A DNA stretch of 54,560 nt from SAR324 cluster bacterium lautmerah10 (GCA_001469005.2 LNZD02000038.1:1-54560), one strand, 5' to 3'; positions 19,926 to 29,747 are shown, counted from the first letter of the stretch. Notes: generated by a model from the sequence alone, not told the origin. Numbers and translations are program-made.

Positions 19926-20510
19926 TTAAGCCGAAGTCAGCCATCCATCCAGAGCCTTCCAGATTTGCCCCCTTCCCTCTTTGTTCAGGCTGGAATGGGG
20001 CAAGGGTAACTGGGTCAGTTCCAAATCCTTTTTAATTTTTTGCAGTTGTGATGCGCATTTGCCGCGGCTGAGTTTGTCTGATTTGCTGGCAACGACCAGC
20101 ATCGGTCTCTGGTGAAAATCCAGCCAGCTTTTTAATTGCCGGTCCTGGGCAGTTGGTCCGTGCCGGATGTCGATGATCAACACCACTCCTCTTAGATTGT
20201 CTCTTCTGCTAAGGTAGGTTTCGATCAGTTTTCTCCAACTTTCCCGCATCTCCGCAGGGACTTTGGCAAATCCATAACCCGGCAGATCGACCAAACAAAA
20301 AATTTCGTTGATCAGGAAAAAATTAATCAACCTTGTTTTGCCCGGAGTCGAGCTGGTTTTGACCAGTTTTTTGCGGGTCAGAAGAGAATTAATCAGGGTT
20401 GATTTGCCAACATTCGACCGCCCGGCAAAAGCAATTTCCGGCATGACCAGGTCCGGGAATTGATTTGCTCCAGCCGCACTTTCTAAAAGCCCGGCGCTTT
20501 TGATTTTCAT
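19926..20510 (-). CDS. engB: Ribosome biogenesis GTPase EngB/YsxC
   Basis: Essential small GTPase for 50S assembly. 194 residues with G1 GRSNVGKSTLIN, G2/G3 SSTPGKTRLINFF and DLPGYGFAKV, and G4 as SKSDKLSRG (usual TKxDK, here Ser-Lys-Ser-Asp). It is complete and converges tail-to-tail on ndk. A membrane-protein gene lies 24 nt upstream on the same strand and may share its transcript. Confidence 0.94.
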   Translation of the reverse strand: MKIKSAGLLESAAGANQFPDLVMPEIAFAGRSNVGKSTLINSLLTRKKLVKTSSTPGKTRLINFFLINEIFCLVDLPGYGFAKVPAEMRESWRKLIETYLSRRDNLRGVVLIIDIRHGPTAQDRQLKSWLDFHQRPMLVVASKSDKLSRGKCASQLQKIKKDLELTQLPLPHSSLNKEGRGQIWKALDGWLTSA

Positions 20511-20534
20511 CTCGAACCGGAAAATGAAAAAGGA

Positions 20535-21389
20535 TCAATCCTGGGGAGGCGTTTCGGGTCGATTCGAATTCTCGGAACCGATTCCAAAAAACTGGGTCGC
20601 CAGCTTGGAAAAATGATCGGAGTTTACCTGGCCTTCCTGATTCACCAAATCAAAATACAAGAGCACTGTCAACAATGAGGCAAAGGGGAAAAATGCCAAT
20701 GCGGTCAAATACTGTGAGAGGCGCATTGCCCGGTGAACTCCTTCATTTTCGAGGATTGCAGCGATTTGAATCTGGATCTGTTCTGTATCTTCCGCGGAAA
20801 GCAGATCCAGTTCCGGGAGAAAAAGGCGGAAGAGGAGGGCGAAAATGGAAAACTGAATCAGCATGCTCAAGACGACGATGATGAAAACCCTGCTGAATTT
20901 TGCGCGGACCAGTTGGAAACTTCGAATCATCGCCTGCATTCCCCGTCTTCCTTCCAAAATGAAAACCGGTTGGGCCAGGCAAAAATAAAACAATGACGAA
21001 AGCCATAGGACGACAATGATGATATTAAAAGGGAAAGGCATCACGGTTAGTCCCATCACCCCTATGACAAAAAGCAGATATTGCAGGATGGCAACATGAA
21101 TGGCTCCAAAAAGCAAAGGACCGCCAAAGCTTCTCAAAATTCCGGAAATTGGGAAAATGCTTCCATGGGCGACTGCAATCATCCCAAGTGCCATGGCGGA
21201 TTCAAGTACACGCATTGATATGAAAAATACAACACTCTCGGTCTCAAACCATTGCGCCAATCCTACAACCAAAGACGGAGCCAGTAAAACCACCGTCAGC
21301 ATCAACATCCCCAATAAGTTTTTTTGGAAGAGTTTGAAACTCAGCTTGAAAAGGGTGGTGACTGTATGAGGATACGTAAAGAGATTCAT
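20535..21389 (-). CDS. Multipass membrane protein of unknown function
   Basis: 284 residues with about six hydrophobic segments (MLMLTVVLLAPSLVVGLA, AILQYLLFVIGVMGL, FNIIIVVLWLSSLFYFCLA, VFIIVVLSMLIQFSIFALLF and a last one near residue 240). QPVFILEGRRGMQAMIRSFQ resembles the EGxxxxxAxxRS signature of membrane domains in the glycerophosphodiester-phosphodiesterase-membrane-like group, but no enzyme domain is attached. The C-terminus is a Ser/Pro-rich cytoplasmic tail. It precedes engB by 24 nt. Confidence 0.65.
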   Translation of the reverse strand: MNLFTYPHTVTTLFKLSFKLFQKNLLGMLMLTVVLLAPSLVVGLAQWFETESVVFFISMRVLESAMALGMIAVAHGSIFPISGILRSFGGPLLFGAIHVAILQYLLFVIGVMGLTVMPFPFNIIIVVLWLSSLFYFCLAQPVFILEGRRGMQAMIRSFQLVRAKFSRVFIIVVLSMLIQFSIFALLFRLFLPELDLLSAEDTEQIQIQIAAILENEGVHRAMRLSQYLTALAFFPFASLLTVLLYFDLVNQEGQVNSDHFSKLATQFFGIGSENSNRPETPPQD

Positions 21390-21814
21390 AAACTTTTTTA
21401 TACTTCAATTGAATGAAGTGAAACTATACTTCCTCAACCTAGGCATCACAAGTTGATCCCTTTGCATTAAAGCCTCCAACGATCTTTCCAAAAGAATCCA
21501 ACTTGATTGGCGGAATTCATAAAAACTTGCAGAATCAACCAGCACACGATTGGTTAATCCCACCAAAGATCAAAGAAGTTTTAGAACCTTTTTTTTTAAT
21601 TCCTGAAAAAGAATCAGAATAGGTTCTAAATTCTATAGATTAAGATTTCAAATAGAAATGATTTGGGCGTGATCTTAGCCCTAAATCGAATCAGATTTCG
21701 TTTTTGATAAAGAGAAACTAGAAGCGGGGAATTGCTTCTTCAGATAAGAAGAGAAGAAAAATATATGTGAATTGGGGGCATTGAAGACTGCCCCCAGAAT
21801 CAGATGTGATTCAA
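21390..21814. other. Gene-free AT-rich intergenic region
   Basis: 425 bp with no convincing reading frame. It should contain the promoter of the minus-strand membrane protein gene's neighbour and the 3' end of the small barrel gene. The only structure I see is a 10-bp inverted repeat at 21580-21630. Confidence 0.5.
21580..21630. repeat. 10-bp inverted repeat with long loop
   Basis: TTTAGAACCT (21580-21589) and AGGTTCTAAA (21621-21630) are perfect inverted copies separated by 31 nt. The left arm runs straight into a T tract and the loop is A/T-rich. It could be an extended terminator-like hairpin or an operator. Function is unknown. Confidence 0.45.
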
Positions 21815-22309
21815 TCAGAAACCAAATCCTACACCTAATCCAATTTCATTGTATTTCAATTTATTTTCTGAACCGCTTTTACGTTTATGTGTTGCGTCCC
21901 ACATTCTGTAACCTGCGAGCAAATCAACTGGTCCCAGTCCAAAATTAAGATTAAAAAATGTTGTAGATCCTGAAGATGAGTCCAACGTCCCATTAGACAC
22001 TCCTCCACCTGTTACAATTCCATAACCTACTGTAAATAAATCAATCGGTGTTAAAGAGACATCAATAGCATTGGTTGTGTAAGTTGTTGAACCATTAGTC
22101 CATTTTGCTTTTAAGTCACTTTGCGTGTACCCAGCGCCAAAAAGTCCAAATATACCCCTTACAGAATAGCCTGTAGAAGAAAATTCTGCTGAACTTGAAT
22201 CTCCAGACCAAGAAGTAGAGATAGGAATGTGCAGCCTCAGTTTTGCTGCAGATGCAACGCTTCCAAAAAGAAAAAAAGCTATAAAGACCAAAAGTAAAGA
22301 ACGTTTCAT
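21815..22309 (-). CDS. Small outer-membrane beta-barrel protein, 164 aa
   Basis: Signal peptide (LLLVFIAFFLFGSVASA) followed by a Gly/Ser/Thr-rich mature part with alternating strands and a terminal GLGVGFGF ending in Phe, as in eight-stranded outer-membrane barrels. AAGGAG five nt before the ATG is a strong ribosome site. Standing alone between flagellin and the gene-free stretch, it has no informative neighbour. Function unassigned. Confidence 0.7.
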   Translation of the reverse strand: MKRSLLLVFIAFFLFGSVASAAKLRLHIPISTSWSGDSSSAEFSSTGYSVRGIFGLFGAGYTQSDLKAKWTNGSTTYTTNAIDVSLTPIDLFTVGYGIVTGGGVSNGTLDSSSGSTTFFNLNFGLGPVDLLAGYRMWDATHKRKSGSENKLKYNEIGLGVGFGF

Positions 22310-22584
22310 AGAACTCCTTAATGAATATTGAAAATTGATTGTTCGAATGCAATGCGGGTACCAGATAATTTCATGAAATCAGGAAATTCTAAGGTTTCAT
22401 TTTGAGTAATATACCCATCTGAAGACTTTGACGTTTGAGAGGGTTATTTAGATGTTCTTGAGACGTGGACTGAGTCCAGAGGGCTTAGGATCGGAGAGTT
22501 GAAGCCATGTTCAAAGCCAAACGCTTTCAAAAATGAAAAAGATTAGAATTTGTAAGGGATAAAATTTAATTAAAGGAAGGAGAA

Positions 22585-24180
22585 TCAGGAGTCTTCGATC
22601 AAGGTCAGGACGTGTCTTGGTTTTTGATTCGCTTGTGCCAGCATGGACTGACTGGTTTGAAGGAGAATTTTGTTTTTTGCCATGCTTGCGACTTCAGAGG
22701 CGGCATCCGTATCAGCAATGGTTGAGATGCTTTTGCTCAGATTTTCATTTTCAGTTTTTACGGAACTCAGGGTGTTTTCCAGGGAGTTTTTCTGAAATGC
22801 CCCCAAATCCATCCTTGCGGTGTTCAAATCCTCATAGGCCGCATCAATAAGATCAATGGCATCTCTAGCCCCTCCCGGTAAAGTCAGGTCGATATCCGCA
22901 ATGCTCCGGAAGTCACTGTCATTTTCGATTCCGTTGGCCAGGTTCCTGGGCCGCATGTCTTTCAGGTCGAGTTCAAGAAAATCTTTGGAAGAAGCACCGA
23001 TCTGAAATGCCTGGGTCTGCTGTGCAATATGAAGAAACCCGTCATTTTCAGCTCCGATGAGTTCATCCACGGATGACTCTTCCCAGCGCATACCGGTTTG
23101 ATTACCGTCTTCATCCAGAACCGGAACCTGCTGTAATTCTGTTTCCCCACTGTATTCGATGACCGCGCCCTGGGCTGTGGTTCCAGGTCGGGCCGTAAGC
23201 AACTGACCGTGACCGCTGGCAGGATCTCCGGCAATGGATCCGGCGACATCCTTGCCTGGAATAGAATTTTCTGCTTCGCCTACTTTTTTGGTCAGAACAC
23301 CAGGCAGGCTCGAGGTAGCGGAAAAGGAGGTATGATCTCCAAATTCCTGATGTCGTAATTTGATGTGCCCTTCAGGACTGAGCATGGCATCAAGGGGGAG
23401 GCCTTGTTTTTCAAACCTCTCATTCAATTGATGGATGATGATTTGCTGGATTTCTTTATTAACCTGTTCTTCCGGGAAGCGTTCAGGATCATCCACATGA
23501 CTTTTGCGGATTTTTTGCAGTTCTTCACTCAAATCTCCCTTGGTAGAATCCAGTTCAGCAACTTTAGCTCCTTCCCGGATCACCAAACGGAAGCCCAGAG
23601 TGAGATGACTCACCGAAAGGGGCTCCGGTCCCTGCATCATGGAACGGGTAGCAGGCTGAGTGATATCGATTTTAAATCCTTCGGTTGGCGAACCTGGAGT
23701 GTCGATTTTGGCTTCCACAAAACGGAGATGATTGCCTACAACACTTCCTGAGATCCCCATTGAACCGTTCAGAAGTTTTTTTCCTGCAAAAGTGGTTCTT
23801 TCCGATTTTTGTTCCATGGCACTCAGCAATTCTTCAAATTCCATCTGGTCTGCTTCAAGAAGCATGCTGTCATTCGTCGCTTCGTTTGCTGCATGAACGG
23901 CCAGTTGTTTCATCTGATTCAGAATATCCACCCCCTCGGCCATTGCTGCTTCAGCCGTTTGAAGGAGGGAGAGCGAGGTTTCCGTATTGGTTTGAGCCTG
24001 CTTTAATCCAGTGACCTTATTCTGCATATTGGTGGTGACATATAAAGAAGCTCCTCCGTCGGTTCCATCAACAACCTTCTTTCCGGAGCTCAAATTCCGC
24101 ATCGACTGATCGACACGGTCGACATTCATCCCGAAATGTCTGAGTGTGTTTTGAGCTGCAGGGTTGTAGTTGATCTTCAT
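22585..24180 (-). CDS. fliC: Flagellin
   Basis: Filament subunit exported by the flagellar type III system. 531 residues. The N-terminal D0/D1 region contains MRNLSSGKKVVDG, NMQNKVTGLKQAQTNTETSLSLLQTAE and DILNQMKQLAVHAANEAT; the C-terminal D1/D0 contains ENLSKSISTIADTDAASE and SMLAQANQKPRHVLTLI. A long acidic central domain (about residues 150-430) would be surface exposed. The extreme N-terminus MKINYNPAAQNTLRHFG departs from the usual INTNxxSxxAQxxL. Driven by the sigma-28 promoter at 24229-24255. No other flagellar gene is in the window. Confidence 0.93.
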   Translation of the reverse strand: MKINYNPAAQNTLRHFGMNVDRVDQSMRNLSSGKKVVDGTDGGASLYVTTNMQNKVTGLKQAQTNTETSLSLLQTAEAAMAEGVDILNQMKQLAVHAANEATNDSMLLEADQMEFEELLSAMEQKSERTTFAGKKLLNGSMGISGSVVGNHLRFVEAKIDTPGSPTEGFKIDITQPATRSMMQGPEPLSVSHLTLGFRLVIREGAKVAELDSTKGDLSEELQKIRKSHVDDPERFPEEQVNKEIQQIIIHQLNERFEKQGLPLDAMLSPEGHIKLRHQEFGDHTSFSATSSLPGVLTKKVGEAENSIPGKDVAGSIAGDPASGHGQLLTARPGTTAQGAVIEYSGETELQQVPVLDEDGNQTGMRWEESSVDELIGAENDGFLHIAQQTQAFQIGASSKDFLELDLKDMRPRNLANGIENDSDFRSIADIDLTLPGGARDAIDLIDAAYEDLNTARMDLGAFQKNSLENTLSSVKTENENLSKSISTIADTDAASEVASMAKNKILLQTSQSMLAQANQKPRHVLTLIEDS

Positions 24181-24228
24181 CGTTAAATTACTTTTCTACG
24201 ACTGGAGAAAAAACTTTCTTCAGACCCA

Positions 24229-24255
24229 TAATCGGCAATTGAGGAGAGAACTTTA
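24229..24255 (-). promoter_or_regulatory. Sigma-28 (FliA) promoter of the flagellin gene
   Basis: On the minus strand TAAA (24252-24255), a 15-nt spacer, then GCCGATTA (24229-24236). This matches the flagellar sigma-28 consensus TAAA-N15-GCCGATAA at all but one base. The predicted transcript starts about 41 nt before the flagellin ATG, which places the gene in the late, FliA-dependent flagellar class. Confidence 0.9.
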
Positions 24256-24498
24256 GTGAAAAACGAGCATTTTCAATGTATTTTCAAAAAAAAACGAAGC
24301 AGGGGCTCCAAACGTTTCATTTTAAAGAATCCAAAAAGTCCAGAGCGGATCTTTGTTTCCTTTTACAAATCAAATCAGTTCTTATCAGCATCGAAGAAAT
24401 GCCAGAAGATTTTTTATGTTGAAACTTGACAAATACTCTCTTCGTTGGAATTATTGATTTAGAATTCAATACGTTACTATTTTTAGGATCTCTACATA

Positions 24499-24747
24499 AT
24501 GCAACAGGTACCGGTCAAGCTTTACGGATTGTTTGGAAAATTCCGTCCCGTCGAATATGAAATTGATGAGGAAATGTCTCAAAAGCTCGACAAGGATTCG
24601 TTGGTTGACGTTGATAACCACTGTTATGAAATCTGCAGTCTGTTCAAATCCGGTCCTCAAATCTTCATCAATCTCAGGCTCCTCCCTAATCCTCAACTCT
24701 ATGAGCCACGCCCTCGCCTGACTTTTCCTCCTGCCACTGCAAACTGA
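24499..24747 (+). CDS. Hypothetical protein, 82 aa
   Basis: Small soluble protein starting MQQVPVKLYGLFGKFRP, with an acidic middle (EIDEEMSQKLDKDSLVD) and a Pro-rich tail. No family recognised. The opposite strand also carries a 139-residue open frame over this stretch, but its composition (long basic Ile/Leu runs, no ribosome site) looks like a shadow. The plus-strand reading has protein-like codon use, although its ribosome site is weak. Confidence 0.5.
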   Translation: MQQVPVKLYGLFGKFRPVEYEIDEEMSQKLDKDSLVDVDNHCYEICSLFKSGPQIFINLRLLPNPQLYEPRPRLTFPPATAN

Positions 24748-24887
24748 AGAGCTTTTTATCTTCATTGCCAAATTAAGTTTTAGGTTTGTTAAAAAAAAAC
24801 GAATCAGAGTAGATGATGGCTTGATCCTGTTCTCTTTGATCGCTATTACAAGCAGTTCTTTCTGATAATTTTTAAATCGTTCCATAG

Positions 24888-26450
24888 ATGCTTTTCAAAA
24901 GTCCTCTTCCCATAATCAAAATTCCTGAAATTCCTCTTCCCAATCTCGTTTTGAGAAAAACGGAGCAGTTGGGGAGCAAACCGGCCTTGATCGATGGATC
25001 AAGTGGTGATGCTATTTCTTATGCTGAACTTGGAATCAAAGCAAAGCGGTTGGCATCAGGTCTTTCCAAGAGAGGATTCAAGCCGGGTGAGGTACTCGGC
25101 ATATTCAGTCCTAACTGTCCAGAATATGGGATCATTTTTCATGGAGTGATTTTGGCAGGCGGAACCAACACCACGGTCAATCCGTTATATACGGCTGAAG
25201 AACTCTCGAAACAACTCAATGACTGCCAGGCTCGTTTTCTCGTCTGCCACCCCAACTGTCTGGAAACTGCACTGAAAGCCAAAGAATCAACTTCTTTGGA
25301 GGAGATTTTTGTTATTGGTGATGAAAAAGATGGAACAAACTCTTATGAAGTTCTTTTCGGAGATGAAAGTAAATGTCCTGAGATCAAGGTTAACCCTGAG
25401 CAGGACTTGGTGGTCCTTCCCTATTCTAGTGGAACCACCGGACATCCTAAGGGGGTGATGCTCTCTCATTCCAATTTGGTCTCCAATCTTTATCAATTCA
25501 CCGAGTTGGAACCATCGGGAGAAGAAGACACTCTGATCGCTGTTTTACCCTTCTATCATATTTACGGGATGACCGTGATCCTCAACTCAGCTCTGAGTCA
25601 TGGTGCCACGGTGGTTTGCATGTCCCGTTTCGATCTGGAGCAGTTTCTGGTTTTGATGCAGAAGCATGAGGTAACCCGGGCCCATCTAGTTCCTCCCATC
25701 GTTCTTGCTCTCGCAAAACATCCGATGGTGGAAGGTTATGCTTTTCCTAAACTGAAAACCATCATGTCCGGAGCCGCTCCGCTTGGTCCAGAATTGGCGG
25801 AAGATTGCGCAAGGCGGCTTGGATGCACGGTAAAGCAGGGTTATGGCTTAACCGAAACAAGCCCGGTGACCCATCTTAATCCTGAACCTCCGGGACGTGT
25901 GGTTCCAGGATCCATTGGCATCTGCATTCCAAATACAGAATGCAGGATCGTTGATTATGAAACCGGAAAGGATTTGGGAACCGGCATGCAGGGTGAGCTC
26001 TGGATCCGTGGCCCCCAAGTGATGAAAGGTTACCTGAACAACGAAGAAGCAACAAACCAGACGATCGATCCTGAAGGTTGGCTAAAAACCGGAGATATTG
26101 CCGAAGTGGATGAGGACGGATATTTCAAAATTGTCGACCGTGTTAAGGAACTGATCAAATATAAAGGGTTTCAGGTTGCACCTGCAGAATTGGAGGCATT
26201 GCTGTTGACCCATCCCTCAATTGCAGATTGTGCTGTCGTTCCTGCTGAAGATCCGGAAGCAGGAGAAATTCCGGTAGGATTTGTCGTCTACAAAGAAAAC
26301 ATGGTGGAAAATCCTGAAACCATCATGGAGTTCATTGCTCAAAAAGTTTCCCCACAAAAAAAGATTCGGCGAATCATTCAGATTGAGCAAATCCCCAAAT
26401 CTCCCTCCGGCAAGATTCTGCGAAGGCACTTAAGAGATCAGATTGCATGA
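24888..26450 (+). CDS. AMP-forming acyl-CoA ligase (4-coumarate-CoA-ligase-like)
   Basis: 520-residue adenylate-forming enzyme that activates a carboxylic acid with ATP and CoA. Motifs in order: P-loop-like YSSGTTGHPKGVMLSHSN (about residue 180), YGLTETSPVTH, the GWLKTGDIAEVDEDGYFKIV core with the hinge Asp, and the C-terminal catalytic Lys in IPKSPSGKILRR. The overall pattern is nearest 4-coumarate:CoA ligase/fatty-acyl ligases. The substrate cannot be fixed from sequence. It stands 235 bp before korAB. Confidence 0.87.
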   Translation: MLFKSPLPIIKIPEIPLPNLVLRKTEQLGSKPALIDGSSGDAISYAELGIKAKRLASGLSKRGFKPGEVLGIFSPNCPEYGIIFHGVILAGGTNTTVNPLYTAEELSKQLNDCQARFLVCHPNCLETALKAKESTSLEEIFVIGDEKDGTNSYEVLFGDESKCPEIKVNPEQDLVVLPYSSGTTGHPKGVMLSHSNLVSNLYQFTELEPSGEEDTLIAVLPFYHIYGMTVILNSALSHGATVVCMSRFDLEQFLVLMQKHEVTRAHLVPPIVLALAKHPMVEGYAFPKLKTIMSGAAPLGPELAEDCARRLGCTVKQGYGLTETSPVTHLNPEPPGRVVPGSIGICIPNTECRIVDYETGKDLGTGMQGELWIRGPQVMKGYLNNEEATNQTIDPEGWLKTGDIAEVDEDGYFKIVDRVKELIKYKGFQVAPAELEALLLTHPSIADCAVVPAEDPEAGEIPVGFVVYKENMVENPETIMEFIAQKVSPQKKIRRIIQIEQIPKSPSGKILRRHLRDQIA

Positions 26451-26685
26451 TTTTTTTTTGATCATTTCTCAATGACATCATCCTGATTCGAAAGTCCTGG
26501 AGATCTCTGATGTGCCTGATTTGGATTTGGGTCGGATTAAGGCTATGATATTATGTGTTCAAATTTTGAATCATCTTGGTTTTTTCCATTCAGTGTAGAG
26601 TTGAACAAAAAACAAATTTTATTCAATTTCCATTAATAGAATCCCTTGGATTTTTCTGAGAATTTGCTTATTTGAGAAATGAAGC

Positions 26686-28563
26686 ATGAATGACGGGACA
26701 GAAAATATCATGGACCTGGAACAGCAAAATTCTAATTTTCCAACAACCGAACTTGAAACCGTAACCATCCGTTTTGCAGGGGATTCAGGTGACGGAATGC
26801 AGCTTACCGGAAATCAGTTCACCCAATCTTCGGTGATGATTGGAAACGATGTCATCACCTTTCCGGATTATCCTGCTGAAATCCGCGCCCCTGCAGGAAC
26901 ACTGGCAGGGGTTTCAGGTTTTGAACTGAGTTTTTCCAAGCATGATATCCATGCAACTGGAGACCGGATTAGTGTTTTGATTGCCATGAATCCGGCAGCA
27001 CTCAAAGTGAATCTTGGTGACCTGGAGAAAGGCGGAATTCTGATCGTGAATTCAGACAGTTTTTCGAAAAACGATCTGAGGAAAGCTGAATACGATGGAA
27101 ACCCTCTGGAATCAGAAGAAATTCAGAATTATCGTCTCGTTCAGATCCCGATCACTAATCTCACTTTAAAGGCAGTTGAGGAGTCAGGTCTTTCTCATCG
27201 TGAAGGAGGGCGTTGCAAGAATTTTTTTGCACTCGGGGTAGTTCAGTGGCTTTTTGACCGGCCTATCGACAACACGCGGGACTGGATTCAGCAAAAATTC
27301 AAAAAACGTGAAGAGATTGTCAAAGCGAACATGATGGCGCTGCAGGCGGGTTACAACTATGGCATCACCACCGAACTGTTTCACGAACGTTATCATGTTG
27401 CGCCGGCTTCACTGCCTCCAGGAGAATACCGCCAGATCACAGGCAACCAAGCTCTTTCGTTGGGATGTATTGCAGCCTCGGTACAGTCCGGTAAGCCGAT
27501 CCTTTACGCATCCTACCCGATTACTCCGGCGTCGGATATCCTCCATGAATTGGCCCAGCATAAGAATTTTGGTGTCAAAACCATGCAGTCCGAGGATGAA
27601 ATCGCTGCCGTATCTGCCTGTATTGGAGCCGCTTACGGAGGTTATTTGGGAGTCACCGGAACCAGTGGACCGGGGCTTGATCTCAAAGGTGAGGCATTGG
27701 GATATGCCGTGATGGTGGAACTGCCAATGGTTGTCTTAAACATCCAGCGTGGCGGACCTTCCACCGGTTTACCGACTAAAACCGAGCAAACCGACCTTTT
27801 GGCCGCAATTCATGGAAGACATGGCGAAGCCCCAATTCCTGTGCTTGCCCCCTCGACTCCCGGCGACTGCTTTTACGTTGCTTTGGAAGCGTTCAGGATT
27901 GCACTCAAATACATGACTCCGGTGATTCTTCTCAGCGACGGGGCATTGGCCAACGGTGCGGAACCCTGGATGCTCCCTGATTTTGAGGCACTTCCTGAAC
28001 TGGAAAAAGAATTTCGTACCGAGTCCCAAAATTATACCCCCTATGTCAGGGACCTGAATACCCTCGCGCGGGATTGGGCGGTACCTGGCACACCCGGCCT
28101 GGAGCACCGAATCGGAGGTTTGGAAAAAGACCAGTACACCGGAGATGTAAGTTACGATCCTGTGAATCATGAAGCGATGGTGTTGATCCGGGATGCCAAG
28201 ATACGCCGCATCGCCAAAGATCTTCCGCCCCTAAAAATCATTGGCCCGGAAAAAAATCAACTGCTCGTGCTTTGTTGGGGTAGTGCTTTTGGTGCAGCAC
28301 TCTCAGCGGTAGAAAGTCTCCAGCAAAAAGGAAAACAGGTTTCTCTTCTCCATTTACAATGCCTTTATCCGTTCCATGAAGAACTTGGAAATGTTTTGAG
28401 CGGTTTTGATCAAATCCTGATTCCTGAAATGAATCTGGGGCAACTCAGTGTCCTGATCCGTTCAGAATTTCTCGTCGATGCGGTATCGATGAAAAAAGTT
28501 CAGGGGAAACCTTTTATGGTTTCAGAAATACGGGAACGGATTGAATCCCTGCTCCAGGGTTGA
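26686..28563 (+). CDS. korA: 2-oxoacid:ferredoxin oxidoreductase, fused gamma-alpha subunit (KorA type)
   Basis: Oxidises a 2-oxoacid (probably 2-oxoglutarate) to the acyl-CoA with ferredoxin reduction, or runs the reductive direction. 625 residues: an N-terminal gamma domain (TIRFAGDSGDGMQLTGNQF, HREGGRCKNFFALGVV) fused to the alpha pyrimidine-binding domain (YASYPITPASDILHELAQ, QSEDEIAAVSACIGAAYGG, TSGPGLDLKGEALGYAVM). The fused layout is that of two-subunit enzymes such as KorAB. It lacks its own iron-sulfur domain. korB follows 96 nt downstream. The start may be this ATG or one 8 codons later. Confidence 0.9.
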   Translation: MNDGTENIMDLEQQNSNFPTTELETVTIRFAGDSGDGMQLTGNQFTQSSVMIGNDVITFPDYPAEIRAPAGTLAGVSGFELSFSKHDIHATGDRISVLIAMNPAALKVNLGDLEKGGILIVNSDSFSKNDLRKAEYDGNPLESEEIQNYRLVQIPITNLTLKAVEESGLSHREGGRCKNFFALGVVQWLFDRPIDNTRDWIQQKFKKREEIVKANMMALQAGYNYGITTELFHERYHVAPASLPPGEYRQITGNQALSLGCIAASVQSGKPILYASYPITPASDILHELAQHKNFGVKTMQSEDEIAAVSACIGAAYGGYLGVTGTSGPGLDLKGEALGYAVMVELPMVVLNIQRGGPSTGLPTKTEQTDLLAAIHGRHGEAPIPVLAPSTPGDCFYVALEAFRIALKYMTPVILLSDGALANGAEPWMLPDFEALPELEKEFRTESQNYTPYVRDLNTLARDWAVPGTPGLEHRIGGLEKDQYTGDVSYDPVNHEAMVLIRDAKIRRIAKDLPPLKIIGPEKNQLLVLCWGSAFGAALSAVESLQQKGKQVSLLHLQCLYPFHEELGNVLSGFDQILIPEMNLGQLSVLIRSEFLVDAVSMKKVQGKPFMVSEIRERIESLLQG

Positions 28564-28659
28564 TGAAATTGAGAGATCCTCATCTTTCAGGAAAAGAAGT
28601 ATTGGAAAATCAAAACTTAAATCACATTTTCTTCTAAGCAACCAATCAACAACACAACA

Positions 28660-29676
28660 ATGAACCAAACCGCTACGATTTTTCCTTCAACGAAAACTCC
28701 CCCGGCAGAAATGAAAAAAACGGATTTTGTTTCTGACCAAACGGTCCGTTGGTGCCCGGGGTGCGGAGATTATGCGATCCTCGCAGGGGTCCAGAAACTG
28801 ATGCCTGAACTGGGTATTCCGCGTGAAAACATGGTTTTCATTTCCGGAATCGGTTGTTCCAGTCGGTTCCCCTATTACATGAACACCTACGGGATGCACA
28901 CAATTCATGGAAGGGCTCCGGCATTTGCAACCGGATTGAAAGTCGCCCGTCCGGAACTATCAGTGTGGATCGTGACTGGGGATGGTGATGGACTCGGCAT
29001 TGGAGGAAACCAGATGCTCCACATGCTTCGACGCAACCTCGACGTCAATATTCTGCTTTTCAATAACCGAATTTATGGTCTCACCAAAGGCCAGGTTTCG
29101 CCCACCTCGGAACAGGGATTAGTGACGAAAAGCACACCTTTCGGATCGTTGATGACTCCGCTGAATCCGATGACCTTTGCTCTTTCTGCGGGGGCATCCT
29201 TTATTGCCAGGGCCCTCGATGTTGATGCTAAGGCATTGCAAACCACACTTAGAGAAGCAGCGGAACACAAAGGCACTTCCTTTGTGGAAATCTATCAGAA
29301 TTGTCCGATCTTTAATGATGGAACTTTCAGTGAAATCAGTGAACGTTCTCTGAGGGAAGACCGGATTTTGAGGCTTCAGGATGGAGAGCCTTTGCTCTTT
29401 GGAAAGGAGCAAAACAAAGGAATCCGACTCAAAGGCCTAAAGCCCGAAATCGTTGATGTCAATGAGAATACTGATCTTTCGGAACTTCTCGTTCATGATC
29501 AAATACTGAGCGGCATGAATTTCCCGGATTTTCCCGTTCCGATGGGAGTGTTCCGGCAAGTGAAACATCCACGTTTTGAAGAGTCTGTCCAAGAACAGAT
29601 TCAAAATCAGATTGAGAAAAAAGGAAAAGGAGATTTACGGAAACTGATTCGTGGTCCCCAGGTTTGGGAAGCTTGA
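28660..29676 (+). CDS. korB: 2-oxoacid:ferredoxin oxidoreductase, beta subunit (KorB type)
   Basis: Thiamine-diphosphate-binding partner of the preceding subunit. 338 residues with the iron-sulfur ligands starting at RWCPGCGDYAIL and GIGCSSRFPYYMNTYGMHT, and the TPP/metal motif TGDGDGLGIGGNQMLHMLRR followed by NRIYGLTKGQ. The characteristic Cys pattern supports one 4Fe-4S cluster. Its order with korA and similar codon usage indicate one operon. It is probably central to the TCA cycle or a reductive variant; direction is not decidable here. Confidence 0.92.
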   Translation: MNQTATIFPSTKTPPAEMKKTDFVSDQTVRWCPGCGDYAILAGVQKLMPELGIPRENMVFISGIGCSSRFPYYMNTYGMHTIHGRAPAFATGLKVARPELSVWIVTGDGDGLGIGGNQMLHMLRRNLDVNILLFNNRIYGLTKGQVSPTSEQGLVTKSTPFGSLMTPLNPMTFALSAGASFIARALDVDAKALQTTLREAAEHKGTSFVEIYQNCPIFNDGTFSEISERSLREDRILRLQDGEPLLFGKEQNKGIRLKGLKPEIVDVNENTDLSELLVHDQILSGMNFPDFPVPMGVFRQVKHPRFEESVQEQIQNQIEKKGKGDLRKLIRGPQVWEA

Positions 29677-29747
29677 TTGGCGAGTCCTTCAGGAATAAAA
29701 AACGAGTTTCCTAAGACCTTTTGTAAATTTGTTAAATCAGACCGGAT

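Noticed and set aside
20535-21389. Glycerophosphodiester phosphodiesterase
   Set aside because: Only the membrane-helix pattern is shared; no catalytic domain is present.
24466-24885. Minus-strand 139-codon frame opposite the 82-aa gene
   Set aside because: No ribosome site and a low-quality composition (runs of basic and Ile residues); the plus-strand frame is preferred.
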